Origin: Minisyncoccota bacterium | GTDB taxonomy: Bacteria > Patescibacteriota > Minisyncoccia > UBA6257 | DNA: 35,950 nucleotides | NCBI GenBank assembly: GCA_028719125.1 | Contig: JAQUKM010000002.1 | Location: 17,951 to 53,900, forward strand | Direction of reading: 5' to 3' | Shown: piece by piece, positions 7,702 through 15,905 of the stretch | Numbering within the stretch: position 1 is the stretch's first letter | How the letters are laid out: each line of letters starts with the position of its first letter | The notes under the pieces: generated by a model | The model's database searches: none | What the model was told of the DNA's origin: nothing | What the model saw: the letters and a program-made list of their open reading frames with translations, nothing else | Program-made: the position numbers and the translations under genes

Positions 7702-9603
7702 TTAAGTTAGTAATTGCTTTGACAATTGATTAAATTTTTTTATTAATTCTTCTAATGTTTTACTATTCTCTTTTTCGGCTAATCTAATTTCTTTTTCGAT
7801 ATCGGTTAATTCCTTTTTAATTGCCTCTCTTTTTAACTCCTTTAATTCTTTTTCTAATTCGTCCCTTACTGATACTTGAAATTTTTCTAATAGTTCTGTT
7901 TCATAATCAGCCTTCAGGGCTAATTGGTTTATTTTCTGTTTTAGTTCATCGGCCATATTAAGGTTCTTTAAATTCTCCCAGTTTAATTCCTTTTCGGTAG
8001 AAATATTTTTGATTACTTGAAAAATTTTCTGAAAATCTGAAGGAAAATACTCTTCATATTCCAAAGCGTTTTTTTTAAGTAGAGGAGATTTAATCAAAAA
8101 AGAAATTATTCTCTCGGCTATTCCTTCTATTCGCGGCTGAAATTGGGAAACTGGAAATTGATATAAAGATTCATCTTTATCAAATGCCTCTCCTCTCAAA
8201 TCTTTTTTTGATAATTTTGATATTTTTTTTAATTCATCTTCCAAGGCTCCTTCTGAGATATTTAAAAGACGAGAAAGTTTATTAATCCAAAAAGACTTAT
8301 CTAAAGCATTGTTCAATCTATTAATCTTTGGCAGAAAATATGTAGCAATAGTTTTCTTCCCCTCAATTGTATTTTTATCTCCCATTGTTTGAGCCCTTTC
8401 AAAATAAAAATCCATTATCGGCTCTGCTTGCTTTAATAATTTATTCATTAAAAGACTGCTTTCTTTCTGATTCTTTCCTCCCTCTCTTAGAAGATAATCT
8501 GCTAAATCTTTTCCTTTTTCCAACCGAAGAATCTTGATGTTAAATTCTTTTGCTAGCGCCAATTCAATTGTCCTCTCAGCGGCCTTCTCTCCTGCTTCGT
8601 CCATATCAAACCCCAAAGTTAAAGTATTACTATATCTTTTTAAAATTTTCAACTGATAAGGGGTGAGGGCGGTACCAGAAGTAGCCACTACATTTTTGAT
8701 GCCTGATTGCCAAACCGCCAAAAAATCCATCTGTCCTTCCACTAGCAAAGTTTCTCCTTGAGAATGTAGATAAGGCTTGGCTTTGGAAAGCCCATAAAGA
8801 ATTGTGCCTTTGTCAAAAATCAAGGTCTGAGGGCTATTGACATACTTGCCGATTCTCTCAATGTCTTTAATCGTTTTTAAAGGATTTTTTCCTTGAAAAA
8901 TTCTCCCGGTAAAACCTACTACTTGCTGGGAGATATCATCTATGGGAAACATAATTCTGGCGCGAAAACGGTCATAGATATCTGTATTCTGTATCCTATA
9001 TTCTACTTGCCTCGCCGAGTCAAGGCGGATATTCTGCGTCTTAGAATTAATTTCTGCTGGCTCTATTTTGGAAATTGCCAAACCGCTGGCGATAATTTCT
9101 TGAGGTTTAAATCCTTTTTGGATTAAAAAATTGCTTAAACCCCGCCAATCATCCAAAGCCCACCCTAGATGAAACTCCTTGATTGTTTCGTCTTTTAATC
9201 CCCTCTCGTGGAGATATTCAAGTACTTCTTTATTTTGCCAGAGATTATTTTCAAAAAAAATAGCCGCTTCTTTGTTTATATCAAGCAATTTTTGCTTTTG
9301 GGAGCGAAGTTGAGGGCTTTCAGGAATTAATTTTACCCCAGCTTTCTTGGCTAACATTTCCAACGCCTCCTTAAACTCAATATTTTCTATTTTCATCACA
9401 AAAGTAAAAATGTCTCCTCCGCAATTGCATCCAAAACAGTGCCAAATCTGACGGCTGGGAGAAACAAAAAATGAAGGAGTTTTTTCCTTATGAAAAGGGC
9501 AGAGAGCCTTATAGTTAGCCCCAGCCTTTTCTAACTTTAGGTACTGGCCAATGATTTCTACAACATCCAGTTTATTTTTTATTTCTTCTAATGGGGAAAG
9601 CAT
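7702..9603 (-). CDS. dnaG: DNA primase
   Basis: It synthesises RNA primers at the fork. The 633 residues contain the CHC2 zinc finger (C35, H38, C56, C59), the RNA-polymerase core with YDRFRARIMFPI (210-221), a TOPRIM fold with LLVEGQMD (E289) and GFDMDEAG (D333, D335), and a helical C-terminal region expected to bind DnaB. Length is near normal (about 580-650). Between SGLAISKI and IYDRFR there is an extra run of about 28 residues (181-208), where homologues usually have only a few. Its DNA carries a 19-bp palindrome and looks inserted in frame. The gene lies 11 bp after dgkA and 41 bp before rpoD. Confidence 0.97.
   Translation of the reverse strand: MLSPLEEIKNKLDVVEIIGQYLKLEKAGANYKALCPFHKEKTPSFFVSPSRQIWHCFGCNCGGDIFTFVMKIENIEFKEALEMLAKKAGVKLIPESPQLRSQKQKLLDINKEAAIFFENNLWQNKEVLEYLHERGLKDETIKEFHLGWALDDWRGLSNFLIQKGFKPQEIIASGLAISKIEPAEINSKTQNIRLDSARQVEYRIQNTDIYDRFRARIMFPIDDISQQVVGFTGRIFQGKNPLKTIKDIERIGKYVNSPQTLIFDKGTILYGLSKAKPYLHSQGETLLVEGQMDFLAVWQSGIKNVVATSGTALTPYQLKILKRYSNTLTLGFDMDEAGEKAAERTIELALAKEFNIKILRLEKGKDLADYLLREGGKNQKESSLLMNKLLKQAEPIMDFYFERAQTMGDKNTIEGKKTIATYFLPKINRLNNALDKSFWINKLSRLLNISEGALEDELKKISKLSKKDLRGEAFDKDESLYQFPVSQFQPRIEGIAERIISFLIKSPLLKKNALEYEEYFPSDFQKIFQVIKNISTEKELNWENLKNLNMADELKQKINQLALKADYETELLEKFQVSVRDELEKELKELKREAIKKELTDIEKEIRLAEKENSKTLEELIKKFNQLSKQLLT
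8980..9063 (-). repeat. In-frame palindrome-bearing insertion within dnaG
   Basis: These ~84 bp encode DnaG residues 181-208. The centre is CTTGCCTCGCCGAGTCAAG (9006-9024): arms CTTG/CAAG and CTCG/CGAG pair, leaving one mismatched pair and one central base. One side carries short repeats of the type attctgtat. The layout recalls Rickettsia palindromic elements placed in frame inside genes. I infer an inserted repeat; no second full copy is in the window. Confidence 0.55.
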
Positions 9604-9614
9604 AGAAAATAATT

Positions 9615-9992
9615 TTAATTTAACATTATGAACATTAATAGGAGCTTAGGCGAGAAAATCAAAATTCCTATAATTAAAGCCATTAAACAAGCAATTAAAA
9701 CAGCGCCAGCAAGGGTATCTTTAATCTGTTTCACTCTAAGAGATTTGGTTGGTTCTAAAATATCCAAGGCCGTTTCTACCATTGTATTCAGCATCTCCAA
9801 ACTAAGGACTGAGCCGATAACAATAATAAGCGCTAGCCATTCATAATAAGATATTTTTAGCCAAAAACCCAGCCCTAAGCTGATAATCGTCAAAAGAATC
9901 ATTATAAAAAAGTTTTGCTGGGAGCAAGCGTATTTTATTCCTTCAAAGGCGTTGAAAACGCTTTGAAGCCATTTTTTGAAAGAAAGTTTCAT
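9615..9992 (-). CDS. dgkA: Diacylglycerol kinase / undecaprenol kinase family (DgkA)
   Basis: Small integral-membrane lipid kinase of 125 residues. The membrane-exposed basic N-terminus (FKKWLQSVFNAFEGIKYA) and three hydrophobic helices (about 29-48, 52-66 and 95-122) are visible. The family active-site stretch is SLEMLNTMVETALDIL, with its E, N and E residues. In wall-making bacteria lacking large lipid pools, such proteins often phosphorylate undecaprenol, which would fit the nearby ddl and MurE-like genes. The true lipid substrate cannot be read from sequence. It is 7 bp after ddl and 11 bp before dnaG. Confidence 0.9.
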   Translation of the reverse strand: MKLSFKKWLQSVFNAFEGIKYACSQQNFFIMILLTIISLGLGFWLKISYYEWLALIIVIGSVLSLEMLNTMVETALDILEPTKSLRVKQIKDTLAGAVLIACLMALIIGILIFSPKLLLMFIMLN

Positions 9993-9999
9993 TAATTAA

Positions 10000-11118
10000 C
10001 TAATTGTTATAAGAATCTTGATAAGAAAATCTCAGTTTAGATTTTTCTTGATGGCTTTCTATCGCTAACTGAATAAGATTATCCAACAGTTGAGGATATT
10101 TTAATCCAGAAATCTCCCACAATTTAGGATACATACTGATTTGAGTAAATCCCGGAATGGTATTTGCTTCGTTAACTACTAATTGCCCATTTGGTTTTAA
10201 AAAGAAATCTATCCGCGCCATTCCTCGCAAATTCAGCGTTTTGAAAACTTTAATGCTTAATTCTTGAATTTTCGCAACCAGTTTTTTATTTAATGGAGCT
10301 GGGACTAATAATTTGGCTTCATTTCCATTGGGATCTAGATATTTCGCTTTGTAAGAATAAAAAGAAAGGGACTTGATTTCACCGGGCAAAGAGGCCTGAG
10401 GAGCATCATTCCCCAATACTGAGCATTCTATTTCTCTTCCTTTGACAAATTTTTCAATCATAATCTTTGTATCGTATTGAAAAGCGTCTTCAATGGCTTT
10501 TTTTATCTCTTTTCTCGAAAAAACTTTAAAAACACCCACTGAAGAGCCTAAAGAAACAGGTTTAATAAACAAAGGAAAATGAAATTGCCTTACCACCGCC
10601 TTTATTTTTTCTTTTTTTTCTTTCAGAGAATCTTTTTTATCAATTACAACAAATTTAGTTACTGGAATTTTCTCAATGCTTAATAATTTTTTTGTCACTT
10701 CTTTGTTCATTCCTATTGCCGAGCCAAGAACATCAGCTCCCACATAAGGGACGCCCAAAATCTCCAAAAATCCCTGAAGACAGCCATCTTCGCCAAAAGT
10801 GCCGTGAATCAAAGGAAAAAAAATATCCACTTTAGCCAATTTTTTCTTCTTTTTTAAACTGAAAATCTGGCTGTAATTTTTATCTTTTAATAAAACTATC
10901 TCTTCTAACTGCGGCTTTAATCTCCATAAAAGACCCCGAGTATCCACTAAATCTTCAAAGCGGCGGCTAAAAAACCACTTTCCTTTTTTGGAAATCGCCA
11001 AAACAAGCGGCTGATACTTGTTTTTGTCTATATTATTATAAACATAAAAGGCTGAACGTAGAGAAACTTCGTGTTCCCCGCTTTTTCCTCCGCAAATAAT
11101 AGCCACTCTTTTTCTCAT
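10000..11118 (-). CDS. ddl: D-alanine--D-alanine ligase
   Basis: It joins two D-Ala for the peptidoglycan stem peptide using ATP. The 372 residues have the ATP-grasp layout: N-terminal IICGGKSGEHEVSLRSA, the central glycine-rich FIKPVSLGSSVGVFKV, EIECSVLG, SFYSYKAKYLDPNG, ARIDFF, and the metal-binding and substrate end VVNEANTIPGFTQISMYP. Length is normal for the larger Ddl forms. It starts 3 bp after the TraD-like ATPase gene, so it is probably co-transcribed with it. Together with the MurE-like ligase it implies a peptidoglycan wall. Confidence 0.96.
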   Translation of the reverse strand: MRKRVAIICGGKSGEHEVSLRSAFYVYNNIDKNKYQPLVLAISKKGKWFFSRRFEDLVDTRGLLWRLKPQLEEIVLLKDKNYSQIFSLKKKKKLAKVDIFFPLIHGTFGEDGCLQGFLEILGVPYVGADVLGSAIGMNKEVTKKLLSIEKIPVTKFVVIDKKDSLKEKKEKIKAVVRQFHFPLFIKPVSLGSSVGVFKVFSRKEIKKAIEDAFQYDTKIMIEKFVKGREIECSVLGNDAPQASLPGEIKSLSFYSYKAKYLDPNGNEAKLLVPAPLNKKLVAKIQELSIKVFKTLNLRGMARIDFFLKPNGQLVVNEANTIPGFTQISMYPKLWEISGLKYPQLLDNLIQLAIESHQEKSKLRFSYQDSYNN

Positions 11119-11121
11119 AAT

Positions 11122-12675
11122 TTAAGAACCTTGGTGAAATATATTCTTGATGATATTTTTTATTTCCTCTCCTTTAGGTTCTGTTTTCATCCTTGGTGGT
11201 TTATTTGAACCAGAAGGCAAAACACTCGCTTTTTGAGCTCTTTTTATTTCTTTTAAACAATCTTCGCAATAAACGGGCTTTCTCAAACTGGGCCTAAAAG
11301 GAACGATAATCCTTTTGCCGCACTGGGAGCAAACTGCTTCCCATCCTTGCTTGATACCAAATCTTTCATCTCGACCTTCTCTTTTTGTTGCGCTTGGAGA
11401 AAAATCTAAAAGTTCCCAATGAGCGATATTTCTTTCTACTTCTTGACGAGGGGCAGCATATTGTTCTCGGGAGTATTTAATTATTTCTTGAACAAAAGAT
11501 TGGTGAGGCAAACTTGAGGGCGGAATATTCATAGCTGAAAAACTCTTTGAAAGGACGCCGTCAATCATCAATTTGATGTAAAAATTATAATTAGGCAGGT
11601 TAATCAGATCTTCCTTCGTAAATTCAGGGGCAAAATATTTTTCCAAAAACTCCGCATCCTCAGGTCCTAATCTAAAAGCCACTAAAGTACCGATATTACC
11701 AAAAATAGAATCCCTCACTTGCTCATTAAGCTGGGCGATATATTGGTGGGCGAGAATCAAATCCAAACGATATTTTCTCGCTTCAGCAAAAATGGTAGCA
11801 AAAGATTCTGTAGAGAAATTTTGAAACTCATCAACATACAAATAAAAATCTCTCCTATTCTCTTCCGGCGTTTCAATTCTTCCCATGGCAGCTAATTGTA
11901 TTTTTGTTATCAATAGCGCTCCCAAAAGGCTGGAATTATCCTCACCGATCAATCCTTTGGACAAATTAGCTATAAGAATCTTCCCCTCGTCCATAATTCC
12001 CCTGATATCTATTTTTGGTTCTTTTTGGCCGATTATATTTCTAATTAAAGGATTGGAGATAAATTGTCCTACCTTGTTTTGAATCGGAGCAATGGCTTCT
12101 GTCGCAAATCGGGCATTATAACGGGCGAATTCCTTTTCCCAAAAAGACTTCACAATAGGGTCAGTAACTTTTTCCATTACCGCCCGGCGAAAATCTTCAT
12201 CTGCCAATAAACGATTGATGCTTAATAAAGTTGAATTCGGGTATTCCAATAAAGCCAACAAGGCATTATTCAAAATATATTCCATTCTTGCTGACCAAAC
12301 ATCAGGCCAGATTTTTTTGAAAACTCCCATCAGCCCCGCCACCACTAAATGGCGATATTCCAGAGGAACGTCCTCAATCACATTAAAAGCAATCGGCCAT
12401 TCAATATCGCCGGGGTTAAAATAAATTATATCCTTAACTCTTTTTTCGGGAATAAAATATAACAATTTATTTGCCAACTCCCCGTGAGGATCAATTACCC
12501 CCACTCCCTTGCCATTACGGATATCCTGAATAATCATATTTTCCATCATTGTCGTCTTGCCAGTACCGCTTTTCCCTACTAAATACATATGCCGGCGCCG
12601 ATCGTCGGTTTTAATCCCAAATCGCTGATACTCATCTCTAAAATTTGTTATTCCAATGTAATTAATTTCTTCCAT
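11122..12675 (-). CDS. TraD/VirD4-like DNA-binding ATPase with C-terminal zinc ribbon
   Basis: 517 residues of the HerA/FtsK-type hexameric ATPase group, in the branch used as conjugation coupling proteins. Walker A is GKSGTGKTT (34-42), Walker B is YLYVDEF (278-284), followed by AHQY (309-312) as the likely sensor region. No N-terminal membrane helices are present, so membrane contact would need a partner. A C-terminal zinc ribbon has CSQC (C449, C452) and CEDC (C470, C473). It starts 6 bp after the membrane protein gene at 12682-13908, a likely partner. No relaxase, VirB4 or pilus gene is in the window. Role in DNA transfer, uptake or segregation is unknown. Confidence 0.85.
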   Translation of the reverse strand: MEEINYIGITNFRDEYQRFGIKTDDRRRHMYLVGKSGTGKTTMMENMIIQDIRNGKGVGVIDPHGELANKLLYFIPEKRVKDIIYFNPGDIEWPIAFNVIEDVPLEYRHLVVAGLMGVFKKIWPDVWSARMEYILNNALLALLEYPNSTLLSINRLLADEDFRRAVMEKVTDPIVKSFWEKEFARYNARFATEAIAPIQNKVGQFISNPLIRNIIGQKEPKIDIRGIMDEGKILIANLSKGLIGEDNSSLLGALLITKIQLAAMGRIETPEENRRDFYLYVDEFQNFSTESFATIFAEARKYRLDLILAHQYIAQLNEQVRDSIFGNIGTLVAFRLGPEDAEFLEKYFAPEFTKEDLINLPNYNFYIKLMIDGVLSKSFSAMNIPPSSLPHQSFVQEIIKYSREQYAAPRQEVERNIAHWELLDFSPSATKREGRDERFGIKQGWEAVCSQCGKRIIVPFRPSLRKPVYCEDCLKEIKRAQKASVLPSGSNKPPRMKTEPKGEEIKNIIKNIFHQGS

Positions 12676-12681
12676 CTTTTT

Positions 12682-13908
12682 TTACCCTATTGGTAGCCCT
12701 ACTGGCGGCTCACCTTTTTTGCTCAAAACCCTTGTCAAAGTAGGCGCTTTTATTTTTAAAGCGGGAAAATGATAAATAGTTGCCAATTCTTCCGATGTCA
12801 AAATTATTGATTTTTGCTCCGGCTTTCTTTGCGCCGCTGCCTGATAAAAATTTCTTTTCTTCAAAAATAATCTTCTCGCTTGAAATAGCTTAGTTTTAAC
12901 AGTGGTTGAAGCTTCTTCGTTAACTTTAAAGGCGTTCAGGTCTTTTGAATTAAATTGTTTTAAGTAAGCCATAAAGCCGATTGCTTTGGATTCGTTGAAA
13001 ACCGGATGCGGCGCAACATATAAGACCCTAATCCCTGTTTTAAATGATAATTGGCTTATTTTTTTCTCAATAGCGCTTATTTTATTTTTCTTAGATAAAG
13101 CAATTTCACCAGCAGGAGGGCTTTCTTTCTTCTCTCCTTCACCCGGCCAGATCGGCGGCTCAATGACACCCACCAAAAGATTTCTAAAGAAAGCCGCTAC
13201 CCAATCCATCCAAGTAATTGTTTTTGGCGCTTTCTTTCCTGATAAATCATCCATTTCTTTCTTCCCTTCCTCATTTAATTCTTTTTCTTCGTCTTTTGAA
13301 AGGGATCTTATAGAAATTTGAAAAATACACCATTCAGACCTCTCAAGGGTGCTAAGAGTTTCGGCTAAACTCGCCATCGGGTCAATCCTTTTTTCCTCTT
13401 TCGCCTCTTCAAAATAAGAATATGTTTTTATCGGATAGCAATTCGCTTTTTCAAAAATAATCTCTGTCCCCCATAAATCAAAATCCTTATTGGGCAAATT
13501 TGGGGCGACGCTTGAGAAATAATCCTCAATTTCTTTAATCTCTATTTCCGGATATTGGGAATAAAATTGAGAAGTAACTAAATGCCTATATTCTTTAGGA
13601 GCGCGAATAATAAAATGCATCTCCCGATTAATGCCCACTATCTCTAAGCTGAGGCGCCCCTTTTCAATAACATTCAAACTATTGAATACTTGCTCCATCG
13701 CCTTTGGGGTTTGTAAAATTTCGCGATTGATTTTCGCTTCTAACACAACCCAATCTTTTATTGTTTCTTTTTCTTTTTTTTCTTTTGCCTTAAACTGTTT
13801 CTTTAAATTAACATAAAATCGCCCTAAAAAAAACAGGACGATCAGCCACCAAAAATCCCGAATAATCCCGAAAATAAAAAGCAAAACTTCTTTTATATAA
13901 TAAGGCAT
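12682..13908 (-). CDS. Uncharacterised membrane protein paired with TraD-like ATPase
   Basis: 408 residues; family not firmly recognised. There is a hydrophobic N-terminal segment (about 5-30, rich in F, W, L, I), then a charged linker, an alpha/beta part including EYRHLVTSQFYSQYPEIEI, a second weakly hydrophobic, tryptophan-rich stretch near WMDWVAAFFRNLLVGVIEPPIWP, and a C-terminal region ending KKGEPPVGLPIG. Similar membrane proteins often precede VirD4-like ATPases in CPR genomes (from memory, not searched). I chose the ATG at 13908, whose A overlaps the upstream TGA; a TTG one codon earlier is possible. The tight junctions on both sides suggest one functional unit with the ATPase. Confidence 0.7.
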   Translation of the reverse strand: MPYYIKEVLLFIFGIIRDFWWLIVLFFLGRFYVNLKKQFKAKEKKEKETIKDWVVLEAKINREILQTPKAMEQVFNSLNVIEKGRLSLEIVGINREMHFIIRAPKEYRHLVTSQFYSQYPEIEIKEIEDYFSSVAPNLPNKDFDLWGTEIIFEKANCYPIKTYSYFEEAKEEKRIDPMASLAETLSTLERSEWCIFQISIRSLSKDEEKELNEEGKKEMDDLSGKKAPKTITWMDWVAAFFRNLLVGVIEPPIWPGEGEKKESPPAGEIALSKKNKISAIEKKISQLSFKTGIRVLYVAPHPVFNESKAIGFMAYLKQFNSKDLNAFKVNEEASTTVKTKLFQARRLFLKKRNFYQAAAQRKPEQKSIILTSEELATIYHFPALKIKAPTLTRVLSKKGEPPVGLPIG

Positions 13909-15032
13909 CAAACCTCAAGTATTTTATATGGCTTCACTAAAGTATAACGTTTATCCGGCAGTTTTTTAAAGTATTGTTTATTATGGAGATTAAGGATAAT
14001 GGTATTATCTTTCGCTATTCTTCTTTTTTTAACTTCCTTAATGATATCCTCTTGTTCCAAGGGCTTTCCTGCTTCCTTGAGAACATCTTGGATAATATCA
14101 ACTATTTTCCCCGGTTTATACCCACTCTCTCTAAGCGCATAAATTCCCCTACCAATCAAAACAAACCTTGGGTCTCTAATTAACTCATTATGAACTGTTT
14201 GAATGCAAACTTTTTTCTGCCAAGAATGAGAAGTTAAATGAGAACGAACAGGCAATTTGTTAATTTCATTAAGACGTTCTGTAATTTCTGAAAAATGCAT
14301 CGGTTCTTTCAAGTGTTTCATTAATAAATAGGCTTTTTCTCGGGTTCCTACGGGATCTATTTCTGCCAAAGTAAATAAACCATACTCTCCAAAAGGATTT
14401 GTTCCTATTTTTTTAGAAATGCGGAAATAGGCCTCTAATTCTTCTTCATTAATACCAGCGCTAATGTTCTTTTTCGCCCAAGCCAATATTTCATCCAATA
14501 AGCAAGCTCTTTTTTTGTTTTTAAAATATTTTTCTAATGCCTTTATATTTTTGATGATTGTTTCTTTGGAAATTTCTCTTAGGTGCCAAAAACTGTGGTT
14601 TGATTCGCTTTCTTCTTCAAGAACAAAGTCAGGCGAGAGTATTAATAAAAACTTAATTGCCGATAAATTCCCTTTTTCCCCTGATTTTCTATTAGCATTT
14701 AAAGCTTTGTCTACTTTTTTGAGGAATTCCCTTTCCTCTTCCAAACCGCCGCTTTCTTTTAGTAAAGATTTGCTTAAATTGGCAAACTCGCCGATTATTT
14801 CTGAAATTGGCTGTTTTTTTATCGTTTTTAGGGCACTTTCTATTATTTGCCTTACTCTCTCCCGGGTAATTTTATAGGTTTGGCCCACTGCCTCCAAGGT
14901 CTTCGGCTTATCATCTTCAATACCAAACCTTTTCTTAATAATCTCCTGGTTTCGAGAGGGTAAAACAGCAATAATTTTAAGGGATAGCGCTTGGGGATTA
15001 TTTCCGTCCAAAAATACTTTTTTCATATTCAT
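13908..15032 (-). CDS. Sigma-region-4-like / HARE-HTH DNA-binding protein
   Basis: 374 residues. Residues about 14-73 match sigma-70 region 4 (LPSRNQEIIKKRFGI, then TLEAVGQTYKITRERVRQIIESALKTI), which in RpoD binds the -35 element. There is no region 2, so it cannot act as a normal sigma factor by itself. A charged helical middle follows. Residues about 228-300 resemble a HARE-type winged helix (HFSEI, VHNELIRDPRFVLIGRGIYAL), and 306-366 a second winged helix. A regulator that touches -35 DNA or RNA polymerase is a reasonable inference. It has the best promoter of the window just upstream and starts the gene string leading to rpoD. Confidence 0.75.
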   Translation of the reverse strand: MNMKKVFLDGNNPQALSLKIIAVLPSRNQEIIKKRFGIEDDKPKTLEAVGQTYKITRERVRQIIESALKTIKKQPISEIIGEFANLSKSLLKESGGLEEEREFLKKVDKALNANRKSGEKGNLSAIKFLLILSPDFVLEEESESNHSFWHLREISKETIIKNIKALEKYFKNKKRACLLDEILAWAKKNISAGINEEELEAYFRISKKIGTNPFGEYGLFTLAEIDPVGTREKAYLLMKHLKEPMHFSEITERLNEINKLPVRSHLTSHSWQKKVCIQTVHNELIRDPRFVLIGRGIYALRESGYKPGKIVDIIQDVLKEAGKPLEQEDIIKEVKKRRIAKDNTIILNLHNKQYFKKLPDKRYTLVKPYKILEV

Positions 15033-15042
15033 TATTTTATTA

Positions 15043-15071
15043 ATTAAAGCAAAAATTTAATAAAGAGTCAA
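15043..15071 (-). promoter_or_regulatory. Strong promoter before the sigma-4/HARE gene
   Basis: Minus strand: GGGG directly before TTGACT (15071-15066), a 17-bp spacer ending TGC (extended -10), and TTTAAT (15048-15043, 5/6 match). The predicted start near 15036 leaves only three or four bases before the ATG at 15032. Confidence 0.7.
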
Positions 15072-15149
15072 CCCCTGATATAAATAATAATAATAAAAAG
15101 ATTAAGATATATGTAAATTAAAACGGCAAGGAGAGCAATAAAATGCAAG

Positions 15150-15902
15150 TTATTTTGTAATTACAATCGGTCCTTTTTTGGTAATTGCCACTGTATGCTC
15201 AAAATGACAAGCTACTTCTCCATCAGCCGTAACAAAACTGCCATCTTGTTTTTCTTTTATTTCGCCGCTAAAGAAAGTCACCATTGGTTCTATAGCAATA
15301 ACTAAACCTTGTTTTAATTTCAACCCTTGCCCCGGCTTCCCAAAATTAAAAACTGCCGGTTCTTCATGAGGCAAATAACCAACTCCGTGACCTACTAAAT
15401 TCTTAATAACAACCAAACCATTTTTTTCAACATACGACTGAATAGCATAGCCGATATCTCCTAGAGTATTCCCTATCTTTGAAGCTCGAATGGCTTTGTT
15501 TAAGGCTTCTTTTGTTACCTTAATTAATTTCTGATATCTCGGCTTTATTTTGCCTACGCCGACACTAACCGCCATATCAGTGAAAAGACCCCGATATTCC
15601 ATACCGAGATCCAAAGAAACCAAATCCCCTTCTTTGATAATTATTTTTTTTAAAGGAACGCCATGAACTATTGTTTCATTAATAGAAACACACAGACTTT
15701 TTGGAAAAGGTTTCTCAGCAAAATCAGGCTGGTAATTTAAAAATGATGGCTTGCCCCCATATTGATTGATAAGGTTAAAAGCTAATTTATCCAAATCATC
15801 GCTGCTTATGCCCGGCTTTACACCTCTGACTATCTTTTTTAAAACTAAAGACAACCTTTGACCTCCTTGGCGCAAAACCCTAATTTCAGAATCAGTTTTC
15901 AT
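15150..15902 (-). CDS. map: Methionine aminopeptidase type I
   Basis: It removes the initiator Met from nascent proteins. The 250 residues carry the five metal ligands of the pita-bread fold: D98 (VSLDLG), D109 (LFTDMA), H172 (GHGVG), E205 (IAIEPM) and E235 (HFEHT), plus H80 in ETIVHGVP. Length is typical of the short type I form without N-terminal extension. It begins 3 bp after adk in the usual secY-adk-map order. The next gene is not infA as expected but an unrelated string 117 bp away. Confidence 0.97.
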   Translation of the reverse strand: MKTDSEIRVLRQGGQRLSLVLKKIVRGVKPGISSDDLDKLAFNLINQYGGKPSFLNYQPDFAEKPFPKSLCVSINETIVHGVPLKKIIIKEGDLVSLDLGMEYRGLFTDMAVSVGVGKIKPRYQKLIKVTKEALNKAIRASKIGNTLGDIGYAIQSYVEKNGLVVIKNLVGHGVGYLPHEEPAVFNFGKPGQGLKLKQGLVIAIEPMVTFFSGEIKEKQDGSFVTADGEVACHFEHTVAITKKGPIVITK

Positions 15903-15905
15903 CTT

